A stretch of 58,749 nucleotides of DNA, from positions 1 through 58,749 of the forward strand of contig NZ_WVVW01000006.1 of NCBI RefSeq assembly GCF_009857815.1, in the 5' to 3' direction. The translations under genes and the position numbers were made by a program. Origin of the DNA: Pseudomaricurvus sp. HS19 (GTDB lineage: Bacteria; Pseudomonadota; Gammaproteobacteria; Pseudomonadales; Cellvibrionaceae). This document shows, piece by piece, positions 9,547 through 18,333 of the stretch (positions within the stretch are counted from its first letter, which is position 1; the number at the start of each line of letters is the position of its first letter). The notes beneath the pieces are model-generated. The model saw only the letters and a list, made by a program, of their open reading frames with translations. It searched no databases and was not told the DNA's origin.

Positions 9547-10545
9547 TCAGAGACAGCACACCTGGTTGGTCAACTGCCGCCCGGCAAAGAAGTCGTCAAT
9601 ATTCTGTAACGTCGTCTCCGCAATATTGTGCAGCGCTTCGCGGGTAAAAAATCCCTGATGGGAGGTGATGAGAACATTGGGAAAGGTCAGTAGCCTTGCC
9701 AGCGTGTCATCGGTGATGGGATTGAGTGAGCGGTCTTCAAAAAAGTAATCCGCCTCCTCTTCGTAGACGTCGAGCCCGGCGCTGCCGATGCGATCTGCCT
9801 TCAGGGCTGTGATCAGTGCTTTGGTGTCGATCAGTTTGCCGCGCCCGGTGTTGATGATCATCACGCCGGCTTTCATCTGTGCGATGGCGTTGTTGTCGAT
9901 CAGGTGAAATGTCTCCGGAGTCAGTGGGCAGTGCAGGGAGATAAGATCTGACTGTCGGTACAGCTCCGCCAGTGTGGTGTAGGTGAACCCCAGGCGGGCG
10001 GCGAGTTCGCTGTTCTGCTGTGGGTCATAGGCCAGCACCTGCATGCCGAAACCGTTAAGGATGCTGATCAGGCATTGGCCTATCTGGCCGGTGCCGATGA
10101 CGCCGGCCACCTTGCCGTGCAGGTCAAACCCCAGCAGGCCGTTGATGGAGAAGTTGCCGTCGCGGGTGCGGTTGTAGGCTTTGTGGGTGTGACGGTTGAG
10201 GGTCAGGATCAGGGCGGCGGCGTGTTCCGCCACCGCGTAGGGGGAGTAGCCGGGCACCCGCACGACGGTCAGGTCAGTGCCCGCCGCGTGCAGGTCCACG
10301 TTGTTGTAACCGGCGCAGCGCATGGCCAGCAGGCGCACCCCCTGTTGTTTGAGCTGATGGATGACTTCGGCATCAATGGTGTCATTTACAAAGGCGCACA
10401 CCACCTGATGGCCCTGGCTGAGACTCACAGTGTCAGCGTTGAGGTGTGTCTCCAGCCAGGAGATGTGCAGGCCGAAACGTTTGTTGGCCTGGTTGAAGGA
10501 GATGCGGTCGTAGGGTTTGCAATCGTAAAAGGCAATTCTGATCAT
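9547..10545 (-). CDS. ldhA: NAD-dependent D-lactate dehydrogenase (D-2-hydroxyacid dehydrogenase)
   Basis: Protein of 332 residues, the length of E. coli LdhA. It reduces pyruvate to D-lactate in the cytoplasm. The Rossmann motif GVIGTGQIGQ lies near residue 150, the catalytic Arg is in NTGRGKLIDT, and the catalytic His is in TSHQGFFT near residue 296. GGGAG precedes the ATG. It is divergent from cti. Paired with the respiratory Dld encoded upstream it could support lactate overflow and re-use. Confidence 0.92.
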   Translation of the reverse strand: MIRIAFYDCKPYDRISFNQANKRFGLHISWLETHLNADTVSLSQGHQVVCAFVNDTIDAEVIHQLKQQGVRLLAMRCAGYNNVDLHAAGTDLTVVRVPGYSPYAVAEHAAALILTLNRHTHKAYNRTRDGNFSINGLLGFDLHGKVAGVIGTGQIGQCLISILNGFGMQVLAYDPQQNSELAARLGFTYTTLAELYRQSDLISLHCPLTPETFHLIDNNAIAQMKAGVMIINTGRGKLIDTKALITALKADRIGSAGLDVYEEEADYFFEDRSLNPITDDTLARLLTFPNVLITSHQGFFTREALHNIAETTLQNIDDFFAGRQLTNQVCCL

Positions 10546-10665
10546 GATACGTCTCCCGGTTTGCCGATCGCAGATCAGTACTATTCTGTATTAATCATAG
10601 ACTTAAATGTAGTATCAGGGCTCTTTGTCAGGGCAGTTGGATGGGTGGACAGGGTGTTGAAACGC

Positions 10666-13065
10666 ATGAGGGAGTTTACCTGGGCGGCCGTCAGGCGTAG
10701 CAGGAAAACCGGTCGCCTGCTGTTGTTAAGCCTGTTGATGTCCGGCTGCGCCCTGTGGGCGGCGGCGGACCTGAACAACCGGTTCGGGGCGCAGCATACC
10801 GTTGAGCGGGAGGTGGCGCTGGACTCGGAGTGGGGGCGCTATTACCGGCAGCAGGTGCAGCCGGTACTGGAGAGCCGCTGTGTGGTCTGCCACGGCTGCT
10901 ACGACGCGCCCTGCCAGCTGAAACTCTCCTCCCCGGAAGGCATTGACCGCGGCGCCAGCAAGGACAAAGTGTACGACGGTCGCCGTCTGCTGGAGGCGAC
11001 CCCCGGCCGCCTGGGTATCGACGCCCCCAATACCGAAGCCTGGCGCAGCAAGGGATTTTACCCGGTGCTTAACGAACGCTCGCAGGAGATCGCCGCGCAT
11101 CGCGAGGCCAGCGTCCTGTATCGTATGCTGGAGCTCAAGCAGCAACATCCCTTAACCACAGACGCCCTGTTGCCCGACACTATAACGACGGGTATCGGCC
11201 GCGAAGAACAGTGCCCGCGGCTGGAGGAGTTTGACAGTTTCAGCAGCAGCTACCCGCAGTGGGGTATGCCCTACGGCTTGCCCGGCCTGAACCCCAAAGA
11301 GCAGCAGGCCATCACCCGCTGGCTGGAGGCCGGTGCCCCGCTGCCTGAAGCGGCGCCGCTGTCCCGGGCCCAGCAGCAGCAGGTGGACAGCTGGGAGGCC
11401 TTTCTCAACCAGGACAGTCTCAAGGGGCAGCTGGTAGGGCGTTACATCTACGAGCACCTCTTCCTCAGCCATATCTATTTTAACGATGCCGGCAGTGGTG
11501 ATGAGACGGCACAGCAGGTGTTCCGCCTGGTGCGCTCCTACACTCCGCCTGGCGACCCGATTCGCATCGTGGCAACCCGTCGCCCCTACGATGATCCGGG
11601 GGCACCTGTCTGGTACCGGTTGCAGCTGGATCGTGCGACACCTTTGACCAAGACCCGCATGCCCTATGCCTTCAACAGCAAGCGGCGCTCGCAGTGGCAG
11701 CAGTGGTTCTTCGAAACCGGGTACAAGGTTACCCGATTGCCTTCCTACGAGCCGGCTACCGCCAGCAATCCTTTCAAGACCTTCCGCGAGCTGCCGGTGC
11801 AGTCGCGCTATCGGTTTATGCTGGAAGAGGCGGAGTACACCATCAACGGTTTTATCAAGGGGCCGGTGTGTCGCGGGCAGATTGCGCTTAATGTGATTCG
11901 CGATCGCTTCTGGGTTTTATTTGTGAGTCCGGAGCTGATTGATCCTGCCGAGTCCGCAGAGTTTCTGGCGGAGCACAGTGACCTGCTGGTACTGCCGGCG
12001 GAGTCGGAGAGTAACCTGCGGCCAGTGGGCAACTGGCTCAACTATTCCGAAAAGCACAAGCAGTACCTGGTGGCGAGGAGCGAGTTTGTTGATCAACAGC
12101 TGAGTAATGCCAGTCGCCAGATCGACACGTCGATTATCTGGGACGGGGATGGCACTAACAGCAATGCCGCCCTGACGGTCTTTCGCCACTTCGATTCCGC
12201 GACGGTAGTGCGGGGACTGGTGGGAGATGATCCGCAGACTACCTGGGTGATCAGCTATCCGGTACTGGAGCGCATTCACTACCTGCTGGTGGCGGGTTTT
12301 GATGTCTACGGCAATGTGTCCCACCAGCTGCTGACACGGCTGTATATGGACTTCCTGCGTATGGAGAGCGAATTCCAGTTTCTTGCCCTGTTGCCCAGGG
12401 CTGAGCAGCAGAAACAGTGGCGCCACTGGTACCGGGATACCGACAGTGAAGTGAAAGATTTTGTGCTGCGCCTCGGTGATCACCTGTCGCACGAGACCGC
12501 CGTGGTCTACAAAACCGATAACCCCAAACATGAACTCTATGGTGAGATACGCAAACGCTTGAGCGGGGTGCTGGATAACACCTACTCACTGGAAAAACCG
12601 ACTGTTCCGGCCAGCCAGCGGCACTGGTTGCAGAAGATAGCGACACTGGGCTATCCGGCACTCGGCGAGTTGCCGCAGATGACTATCCTGAGCGTGGAGG
12701 ACAGCAAAGGAACCCTGCATCTCTACACTGTACTGCGTGACAACGCCCACTCCAATATTGTCAGTCTGCTGGATGAGTCGTCCAACCGCCTGCCGAAGGA
12801 GGATCGTCTTACCGTGGCAGCCGGTGTGTTGGGCGCTTACCCGTCCGCTTTCTGGGCGATCAGAGAGTCGCAGCTGCCGGAACTGGTGGAGGACCTCTCC
12901 CGGCTGCGCAGCGCCGATGACTACGCCCACTTCATGAGCCGCTACGGCGTGCGCCGCACTGCCGCCAACTTCTGGCAGCACAGCGACCGCGTGCATCAGC
13001 GTATGCGCGAGCTGCAACCGATCAACTATGGCCTGCTCGACTACAACCGTCTGGAAAATCGCTGA
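10666..13065 (+). CDS. cti: Fatty acid cis/trans isomerase
   Basis: Protein of 799 residues. Cti converts cis to trans unsaturated fatty acids of membrane lipids in the periplasm, a fast solvent and heat stress response known in Pseudomonas and Vibrio. A hydrophobic export signal (residues 18-35) is followed by the cytochrome-c-type haem motif CVVCH at residues 72-76, in the context LESRCVVCHGCYDAPCQLK that is diagnostic for Cti. A Cys within LLMSGC might act as a lipobox, but the match is imperfect. The start is ATG 10666; GTG 10654 and TTG 10657 are in-frame alternatives with no better ribosome site. A strong terminator follows. Confidence 0.93.
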   Translation: MREFTWAAVRRSRKTGRLLLLSLLMSGCALWAAADLNNRFGAQHTVEREVALDSEWGRYYRQQVQPVLESRCVVCHGCYDAPCQLKLSSPEGIDRGASKDKVYDGRRLLEATPGRLGIDAPNTEAWRSKGFYPVLNERSQEIAAHREASVLYRMLELKQQHPLTTDALLPDTITTGIGREEQCPRLEEFDSFSSSYPQWGMPYGLPGLNPKEQQAITRWLEAGAPLPEAAPLSRAQQQQVDSWEAFLNQDSLKGQLVGRYIYEHLFLSHIYFNDAGSGDETAQQVFRLVRSYTPPGDPIRIVATRRPYDDPGAPVWYRLQLDRATPLTKTRMPYAFNSKRRSQWQQWFFETGYKVTRLPSYEPATASNPFKTFRELPVQSRYRFMLEEAEYTINGFIKGPVCRGQIALNVIRDRFWVLFVSPELIDPAESAEFLAEHSDLLVLPAESESNLRPVGNWLNYSEKHKQYLVARSEFVDQQLSNASRQIDTSIIWDGDGTNSNAALTVFRHFDSATVVRGLVGDDPQTTWVISYPVLERIHYLLVAGFDVYGNVSHQLLTRLYMDFLRMESEFQFLALLPRAEQQKQWRHWYRDTDSEVKDFVLRLGDHLSHETAVVYKTDNPKHELYGEIRKRLSGVLDNTYSLEKPTVPASQRHWLQKIATLGYPALGELPQMTILSVEDSKGTLHLYTVLRDNAHSNIVSLLDESSNRLPKEDRLTVAAGVLGAYPSAFWAIRESQLPELVEDLSRLRSADDYAHFMSRYGVRRTAANFWQHSDRVHQRMRELQPINYGLLDYNRLENR

Positions 13066-13089
13066 CAACCTGCCGGACAGACAAAAAGA

Positions 13090-13127
13090 AAGGGCCGTTG
13101 ACGTTACATCAACGGCCCTTAATTTTT
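13090..13127 (+). terminator. Rho-independent terminator after cti
   Basis: A 12-bp perfect stem, AAGGGCCGTTGA (13090-13101) paired with TCAACGGCCCTT (13109-13120), has a 7-nt loop and is followed by AATTTTTG. The A-rich stretch upstream would let it work on the opposite strand as well. Confidence 0.88.
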
Positions 13128-13129
13128 GA

Positions 13130-13212
13130 GTACCTAGTACCTAGTACCTAGTACCTAGTACCTAGTACCTAGTACCTAGTACCTAGTACCTAGTACCTAG
13201 TACCTAGTACCT
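13130..13212. repeat. Heptanucleotide microsatellite (GTACCTA)n
   Basis: There are eleven perfect copies of GTACCTA plus a final six bases (83 bp, no interruptions) between the cti terminator and the 3' end of the universal stress protein gene. The array ends 6 bp before the stop codon of that gene. A T7 run follows it. Perfect short tandem arrays change length by slippage. Here it lies in the 3' region of both flanking genes, so copy number would affect transcript ends rather than reading frames. Confidence 0.97.
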
Positions 13213-13218
13213 GTTTTT

Positions 13219-14016
13219 TTAAATCATCAAAATGTCCCGATTCATACGCTCACTGATCTTCTCGATCATGTTGCCGCGCAGGGCGCCTTTCCAGCCCTTG
13301 CGCTGCTTACTGGCAATCAGGGTCAGGTCGGCATCAATCTCTTCGGCAACGCCACAGATCACGTCGTCGGGCTCACCCAGTTTGACGTGGATGTTCTCGT
13401 TGGCAATGCCGGTCATGTTGGCGATACGACTGCGGTCGGGGAAGTTCATGGAGTCGTTGTAAGCGTTCACGGCGTGCACCTCGAGGCCGAAGATCTCACC
13501 GAATTTCTTGCCGATCTCGGCGATGCGCTGGTTACGTTCGTCGTAAGTCTCATCCTGCAATTTGAAGGCGCACAGCAGTTTGCCGGAGTGCTGGCGTGGA
13601 CCAACCGGGGCCAGCAGAACGGAGTTGGTGGCTTCGCGCAGCAGTTTCCAGCGTTCGTCACTGAAGCGGCTGGCGCTGCTGGTGTCGTACTGGGGCACGA
13701 TGGACAGGGTGGGCTGCACACTGTGGCTGGCTTCCAGGATCACATCGTTGAAGCTCGGGCCCCAGCCCATCACCACCGAATGCTCGATGTTGGGCTTGGT
13801 CAGCAGGCGGGTGTAGATGTTCTCCTTGACCCAGGCGCTGTCACACAGGACGGCACCGGCCTTGGCGGTGGTGGTTTCGCTGGAGTTAAGCAGGAACACC
13901 ATCTTTACCCGGGCGCCGTTGAAGGCACGGTCGGCCAGCAGCAGTGCCCGATCCAGTGCCGGATGCTCGTTTTTACTGGGATCGATGACGATCAGCACGG
14001 TAACCTGGTGTTCCAT
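13219..14016 (-). CDS. Tandem universal stress protein
   Basis: Protein of 265 residues with two Usp domains (about 1-135 and 140-265), the UspE-like layout. It begins MEHQVTVLIVIDPSKNEHPALDRALLLADRA, the usual first strand and helix. The second domain ends with DADLTLIASKQRKGWKGALRGNMIEKI, close to the ATP-binding pattern G-2x-G-9x-G(S/T) but not complete. ATG 14016 is chosen because GGAGAT precedes it; upstream in-frame codons would add 26 residues with no similarity to the family. The cytoplasmic role in stress survival is inferred from the family. Confidence 0.88.
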   Translation of the reverse strand: MEHQVTVLIVIDPSKNEHPALDRALLLADRAFNGARVKMVFLLNSSETTTAKAGAVLCDSAWVKENIYTRLLTKPNIEHSVVMGWGPSFNDVILEASHSVQPTLSIVPQYDTSSASRFSDERWKLLREATNSVLLAPVGPRQHSGKLLCAFKLQDETYDERNQRIAEIGKKFGEIFGLEVHAVNAYNDSMNFPDRSRIANMTGIANENIHVKLGEPDDVICGVAEEIDADLTLIASKQRKGWKGALRGNMIEKISERMNRDILMI

Positions 14017-14309
14017 AGTGTGGTATCTCCGAATATTGCGTTGTGTATTATTAATTCTAGTCAGGTGCGGGTGCCGCGCATTGACGCACGTCATGGGGAG
14101 CTGTGCATCAGTCGGCGCCGCCGACGGGTCTCGCTAGGATAAAGCAATTAATCCCTGCTGCACACACGCAAGCCTGTCACCCTCAGTGACCTGGATTCTG
14201 TCATTTAAGGTTTTACCTATCATTCGGACAGGAATAATCGATTTTATCTATTCCGGGCCGGGGCCTAATCTGTGCAGTAGTTAATCAATCACTGCAACGG
14301 AGGTTGCCC

Positions 14310-14555
14310 ATGAGTCGCTACACAGTATTCGGTCACGATCAGTGCGGTTTCTGCCGCCGCGCCAAGGAAGTTCTGGAGAGCCGCGGCCTGCCCTTCCGCT
14401 ACGTCAACATCCACGACGAGGGAATCAGCAAGGCGGACCTGTCGAAGACCGTGGGTCACGAGGTGACTACCGTGCCGCAGATCTTTCACGGCCAGAACTA
14501 CGTCGGCGGCTTTGATGCCCTGACGGTCTACCTGGCAACGGAAGCCGCTGCCTGA
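14310..14555 (+). CDS. Glutaredoxin
   Basis: Protein of 81 residues with the dithiol active site CGFC at residues 12-15, cis-Pro in TTVPQIF and the glutathione-binding GGFD. This is a class I glutaredoxin that reduces disulfides with glutathione in the cytoplasm. ACGGAGG lies 7 bp before ATG 14310. It is divergent from the stress protein; the 293-bp space between them (14017-14309) must hold both promoters, but I could not fix a convincing -35/-10 pair or an OxyR site there. Confidence 0.93.
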   Translation: MSRYTVFGHDQCGFCRRAKEVLESRGLPFRYVNIHDEGISKADLSKTVGHEVTTVPQIFHGQNYVGGFDALTVYLATEAAA

Positions 14556-14556
14556 A

Positions 14557-16185
14557 TCAGCGAGTGCCGTGCATACCGCGGCGCAGCAGCGGTGACAGCA
14601 GTAGCAGCAGGACGCCAATGGCGAGGCCGGCCCACATCAGGTACTCGTAGAGCTGGGCGTAACTGCTGAGGGCCGCGCTGAGGTTTTCCGCTTCGGTGCC
14701 GCGGCTGTCTATCGCTGCCAGCTTGCCCATATTGGTGGCCACTATCTGGGACAGGGCGGTGGCCAGGAACCAGGTACCCATGCTCACGCCCACCACCCGC
14801 GGGATGGAGAGCTTGGTGACTGCCGACAGCCCCACTGGCGACAGGCACAGCTCGCCGGTGGTGTGCAGCAGGTAGGCCAGCATCAGCCACACCATGGCCA
14901 CGCGACCGTCCTCACCGGCCATTGAGATACCCATCACCAGAGCGCCAAACCCCAGCCCGGCCTGAATGATACCCAGGCCAAATTTCACCGGCACCGAGGG
15001 CTCCAGGCCGCGGCGACTGAGCCAGATCCAGAGACTGGCCAGCAGTGGTGCCAGGGTAATAATGAACAGCGGGTTGAGGGAGCCAAACATGGAGGCGCGC
15101 ACTTCGCCGTCGCCAAGGCTGCGATCCACCACCCGGTCGGCAAACAGCGTCATGCTGCCGGCGGACTGCTCGAACAGGGACCAGAAAACCACCGAGGAGG
15201 CGATCAGCACCATCAGCACCAGGGTGCGGTGCAGGTCTTCACGGGATCCCTTCAGCAGGGCGTAGAGCGGCAGGCCGGAGAGCGCCAGCAGTAACAGTAG
15301 TTGCTGGATGTTCAGTACCACGTCCTTGTTCTGCACCAGCAGCCACACCAGCCCGAGAAACAGCAGGCCGCCGAGATAGATGGCGCTTTCCCGCGTCAGC
15401 GGGCCGGCAACGGGGCGGCGCAGCATCTCCGGGTCCCGTGGCTCCGCCAGGCCGCGCAGGTATTTCTGGCCGTGCAGAAAAGAGATCAGTCCCGCCAGCA
15501 TGCCCACACCGGCGGCGCCAAAACCGTAGCCCCAGCCGAAGGTCTCTCCCAGCCAGCCACACAGCAGGATGGCGACAAAGGCACCCAGGTTGATGCCCAT
15601 GTAGAAGATGGTAAAGCCGCTGTCACGACGAGGGTCGTCCTTGCCATAGAGCTGGCCGACGATGGTGGAGATGTTGGGTTTGAGAAAGCCCACCCCGACA
15701 GCGATCAGGGCCAGTGCCAGGAAGAAGATCTTCAGCCCGGCCACATCCTGAATCACCACATCGTTCTGCAGCAGGGTACCGGCTGCCAGCAGGGTGCCGT
15801 CATTGAGTTGCAGGTCGGCGTTGAGCAGGGTGCCGGCGCTGTAGAGCTGTGCGGCCTGCCCCTCCCACGCCATCAACAGGTGGCCGGCGGAGAGCAGCAG
15901 GCCGCCGAATACCACTGCCTTGCGCATCCCCAGCCAGCGATCGGCCACGGCACCGCCAATCACCGGCAGGGCGTAGACCAGGCCGGCGTAGGCGCCGAGC
16001 ACGTTGTAGGCGGCGGCGTCGGTAAACAGGTGGTATTTGGTCAGGTAGAGCAGCAGCAGGAACTTCATGCCGTAGAAGGAGAAGCGCTCCCACATTTCGG
16101 TAGTGAAACAGACGTAGAGCCCCTTGGGGTGGCCAAACAGGTCGTCGCGGTGTAACGGGTGGGCGGGGATTGATGCGTTGGTCAT
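14557..16185 (-). CDS. POT-family proton-dependent oligopeptide transporter
   Basis: Protein of 542 residues with 12-14 hydrophobic helices. The family signature CFTTEMWERFSFYGMKFLLL near residue 30 contains the ExxERFxxYG proton-coupling motif. FTIFYMGINLGAF near residue 195 is the PTR2 signature. It imports di- and tripeptides with protons. It is convergent with the glutaredoxin gene with only 1 bp between stop codons. Peptide uptake fits with the dipeptidase and 5-oxoprolinase genes further on, but there is no direct link. Confidence 0.93.
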   Translation of the reverse strand: MTNASIPAHPLHRDDLFGHPKGLYVCFTTEMWERFSFYGMKFLLLLYLTKYHLFTDAAAYNVLGAYAGLVYALPVIGGAVADRWLGMRKAVVFGGLLLSAGHLLMAWEGQAAQLYSAGTLLNADLQLNDGTLLAAGTLLQNDVVIQDVAGLKIFFLALALIAVGVGFLKPNISTIVGQLYGKDDPRRDSGFTIFYMGINLGAFVAILLCGWLGETFGWGYGFGAAGVGMLAGLISFLHGQKYLRGLAEPRDPEMLRRPVAGPLTRESAIYLGGLLFLGLVWLLVQNKDVVLNIQQLLLLLALSGLPLYALLKGSREDLHRTLVLMVLIASSVVFWSLFEQSAGSMTLFADRVVDRSLGDGEVRASMFGSLNPLFIITLAPLLASLWIWLSRRGLEPSVPVKFGLGIIQAGLGFGALVMGISMAGEDGRVAMVWLMLAYLLHTTGELCLSPVGLSAVTKLSIPRVVGVSMGTWFLATALSQIVATNMGKLAAIDSRGTEAENLSAALSSYAQLYEYLMWAGLAIGVLLLLLSPLLRRGMHGTR

Positions 16186-16276
16186 GGAAGTCCGTCTGCA
16201 AGGGTGGGGAGAAGGCAGACTTTGAGAATGTCACAGGCGCCAGCAGATGCCAAATCTGCCAGCGCCTGCAGGTGGC

Positions 16277-16729
16277 TCAGTTGCCAGCGTCTGCAGGTGG
16301 CTCAGCGCCCGCCTGTTGCTGCAGCAGCTGGTAATGGTGCGGTGGCAGGTCGCAGCGTCCCATACTGGAGTAGTCGTAAAACACCACCCGGGCATCGCCT
16401 TCGGCGGCGATGCGGTTCAGGCGTTCGCTGACCACGGTGTAGCGGTGGGTGAACTGGTCCTTCTGCAGGTCAGCCACCTGCACGCCAATCCAGATGTTGT
16501 CGGGATAGGTCAGGGGCGCCTTAAAGCGGCAGCGGATCTCGGCAATGATGGCGCTCTGGTTATGGGTCTCCAGCAGGTCCATCAGGCCAATCTGCTCGAA
16601 GTGTCCCATGCGGGCGTGCTCAAAGTAGCGAAAGTACTGGGTGTTGTTGACGTGCTGGAAGGCATCCATGTCGCCCCAGTGAATCTTCAGGGGATAGACG
16701 AAACAGCAGTCCTGCAGCAGGGGGTGCAT
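16277..16729 (-). CDS. Acyl-CoA thioesterase, 4HBT hot-dog family
   Basis: Protein of 150 residues. The motif IHWGDMDAFQHVNNTQYFRYFEHAR at residues 16-40 contains the catalytic Asp and the HVNN of 4-hydroxybenzoyl-CoA thioesterase/YbgC-type enzymes. It probably hydrolyses short or medium acyl-CoA esters in the cytoplasm. AGGA precedes the ATG. Its 3' end and downstream DNA (16257-16308) contain a 24-bp imperfect direct repeat, so the last residues (GAEPPADAGN) may be a recent extension. Confidence 0.85.
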   Translation of the reverse strand: MHPLLQDCCFVYPLKIHWGDMDAFQHVNNTQYFRYFEHARMGHFEQIGLMDLLETHNQSAIIAEIRCRFKAPLTYPDNIWIGVQVADLQKDQFTHRYTVVSERLNRIAAEGDARVVFYDYSSMGRCDLPPHHYQLLQQQAGAEPPADAGN

Positions 16730-16902
16730 AGTGCGTGTCCTGTGAATTGGTGTGCAGGCCAGTGTAGCGGATTGTGGTGTCAGGTGTCGGCGCGGGGGTG
16801 GGGCAGAGTGGACAAGTGATGTGGCTGTCAGAGCGGCTGTCGTTGCGGCTGTCGTTGCGGTAATGACGACACCGGGGCACAGGGCCCCGGTGGTGGAGTG
16901 AC

Positions 16903-18333
16903 TCAGTCGTCGGAGTCGTCGTTCATGCCCAGCTCTTTCAGCTTGCGGGTGAGGGTATTGCGTCCCCAGCCCAGCAGGTTGGCGGCATCCCGCTTGCGGC
17001 CGGCGGTGTGCTTGAGCGCGGTCTCGATAAGGGCACGCTCAAAGGTGGGCACCGCCTCGGAGAGGATGTCGTTCTGGCCGCGGGCCAGTGCCTGGTCCGC
17101 CCAGTGGCGCAGGGCCTTTTCCCAGTCGCCGCTGGGACTTTCGGTGCCCTTGCTGGTCATCAGCTCCGGCGGCAGGTCTTCCAGGTGCACCTCGCGACCG
17201 GAGGCCATCACGGTGATCCAGCGACAGGTGTTCTCCAGCTGGCGCACGTTGCCGGGCCAGTCCAGGTTACAGAGGTAGTTTTCGGTATCCGGCAGCAGCA
17301 CCTTGGGCTCTACCTCCAGCTCCTTGGCAGCCTTGTGGAAGAAGTGCTGGGAGAGCTTGGGGATGTCCTCGCGGCGATCCGACAGCTTGGGAATGTGGAT
17401 GCGGATGACGTTGAGGCGGTGGAAAAGGTCTTCACGGAAACGGTTGTCCTCTACCAGGCTCTCCAGGTTCTGGTGGGTAGCGGCGATGATGCGTACATCC
17501 ACTTTCACCGGGGTATGGCCACCTACCCGGTAGAACTCGCCATCGGCCAGTACCCGCAGCAGCCGGGTCTGGGTCTCGGCCGGCATATCACCGATTTCAT
17601 CGAGAAACAGGGTGCCGCCATTGGCCTGTTCGAAGCGCCCCTGGCGCTGGCCACCGGCACCGGTGAAGGCGCCTTTCTCGTGACCGAACAGTTCCGACTC
17701 GATCAGGTCGCGGGGGATGGCGGCCATGTTGAGGGCGATAAAGGTGTTGTTGCGACGCGGGCTGTGACGGTGCAGGGCGCGGGCTACCAACTCCTTGCCG
17801 GTACCGGATTCGCCGTTGATCAGTACGGTGATGTTGGATTGGGAGAGGCGACCGATGGCGCGGAACACCTCCTGCATGGCCGGCGCCTCACCGATGATCT
17901 CGGCGGGCAACTCGGGCGGTTGTTCGGCGCTGGGTTCCATCAGCTGCTCGTTGGCGTGGGCCAGTGCGCGCTTGATGACGGCCACCGCTTCATCCACGTC
18001 AAAGGGCTTGGGGAGATACTCAAAAGCACCGCCCTGATAGGCCGACACGGCGCTGTCCAGGTCGGAGTGGGCGGTCATGATAATGATCGGCAGGTTAGGC
18101 ATATCCTCGCTGAGGATTTTCAGCAGCGAGAGACCGTCGGTGCCCGGCATGCGGATGTCGGTGATCACCGCATCGGGGCGCTCGGATTTGAGTGCATTCA
18201 GGGCCCGGTCACCACTCTCAAACGCCGTGCAGACAATTCCTTCCTGCTGTAACGCGCGCTCCAGAACCCAGCGGATCGAGCGGTCATCATCAATAATCCA
18301 TACGTGATTAGGCGGGGTGCGACTCGGTAACAT
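16903..18333 (-). CDS. ntrC: Nitrogen response regulator NtrC (sigma-54 activator)
   Basis: Protein of 476 residues. The receiver domain (1-125) has the acidic pair IDDD and the phospho-Asp in VITDIRMPG. The AAA+ domain (about 148-375) has Walker A GESGTGKE, the sigma-54 contact loop GAFTGA and Walker [11 protein letters not shown] Fis-type helix-turn-helix (about 430-470; [21 protein letters not shown]) ends the protein. It activates sigma-54 promoters when nitrogen is scarce. It overlaps the end of ntrB by 26 bp, so the two are coupled. Consensus NtrC sites are present upstream of glnA in this same window. Confidence 0.96.
   Translation of the reverse strand: MLPSRTPPNHVWIIDDDRSIRWVLERALQQEGIVCTAFESGDRALNALKSERPDAVITDIRMPGTDGLSLLKILSEDMPNLPIIIMTAHSDLDSAVSAYQGGAFEYLPKPFDVDEAVAVIKRALAHANEQLMEPSAEQPPELPAEIIGEAPAMQEVFRAIGRLSQSNITVLINGESGTGKELVARALHRHSPRRNNTFIALNMAAIPRDLIESELFGHEKGAFTGAGGQRQGRFEQANGGTLFLDEIGDMPAETQTRLLRVLADGEFYRVGGHTPVKVDVRIIAATHQNLESLVEDNRFREDLFHRLNVIRIHIPKLSDRREDIPKLSQHFFHKAAKELEVEPKVLLPDTENYLCNLDWPGNVRQLENTCRWITVMASGREVHLEDLPPELMTSKGTESPSGDWEKALRHWADQALARGQNDILSEAVPTFERALIETALKHTAGRKRDAANLLGWGRNTLTRKLKELGMNDDSDD

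Noticed and set aside
10075-10665. In-frame extension of cti to a start at 10075
   Set aside because: It would run antisense through ldhA and place the export signal in the middle of the protein. The start at 10666 restores a normal N-terminus.
14017-14309. OxyR- or FNR-type site between the stress protein and glutaredoxin genes
   Set aside because: Several AT-rich stretches were compared with ATAG-N7-CTAT and TTGAT-N4-ATCAA; none matched well enough to call.
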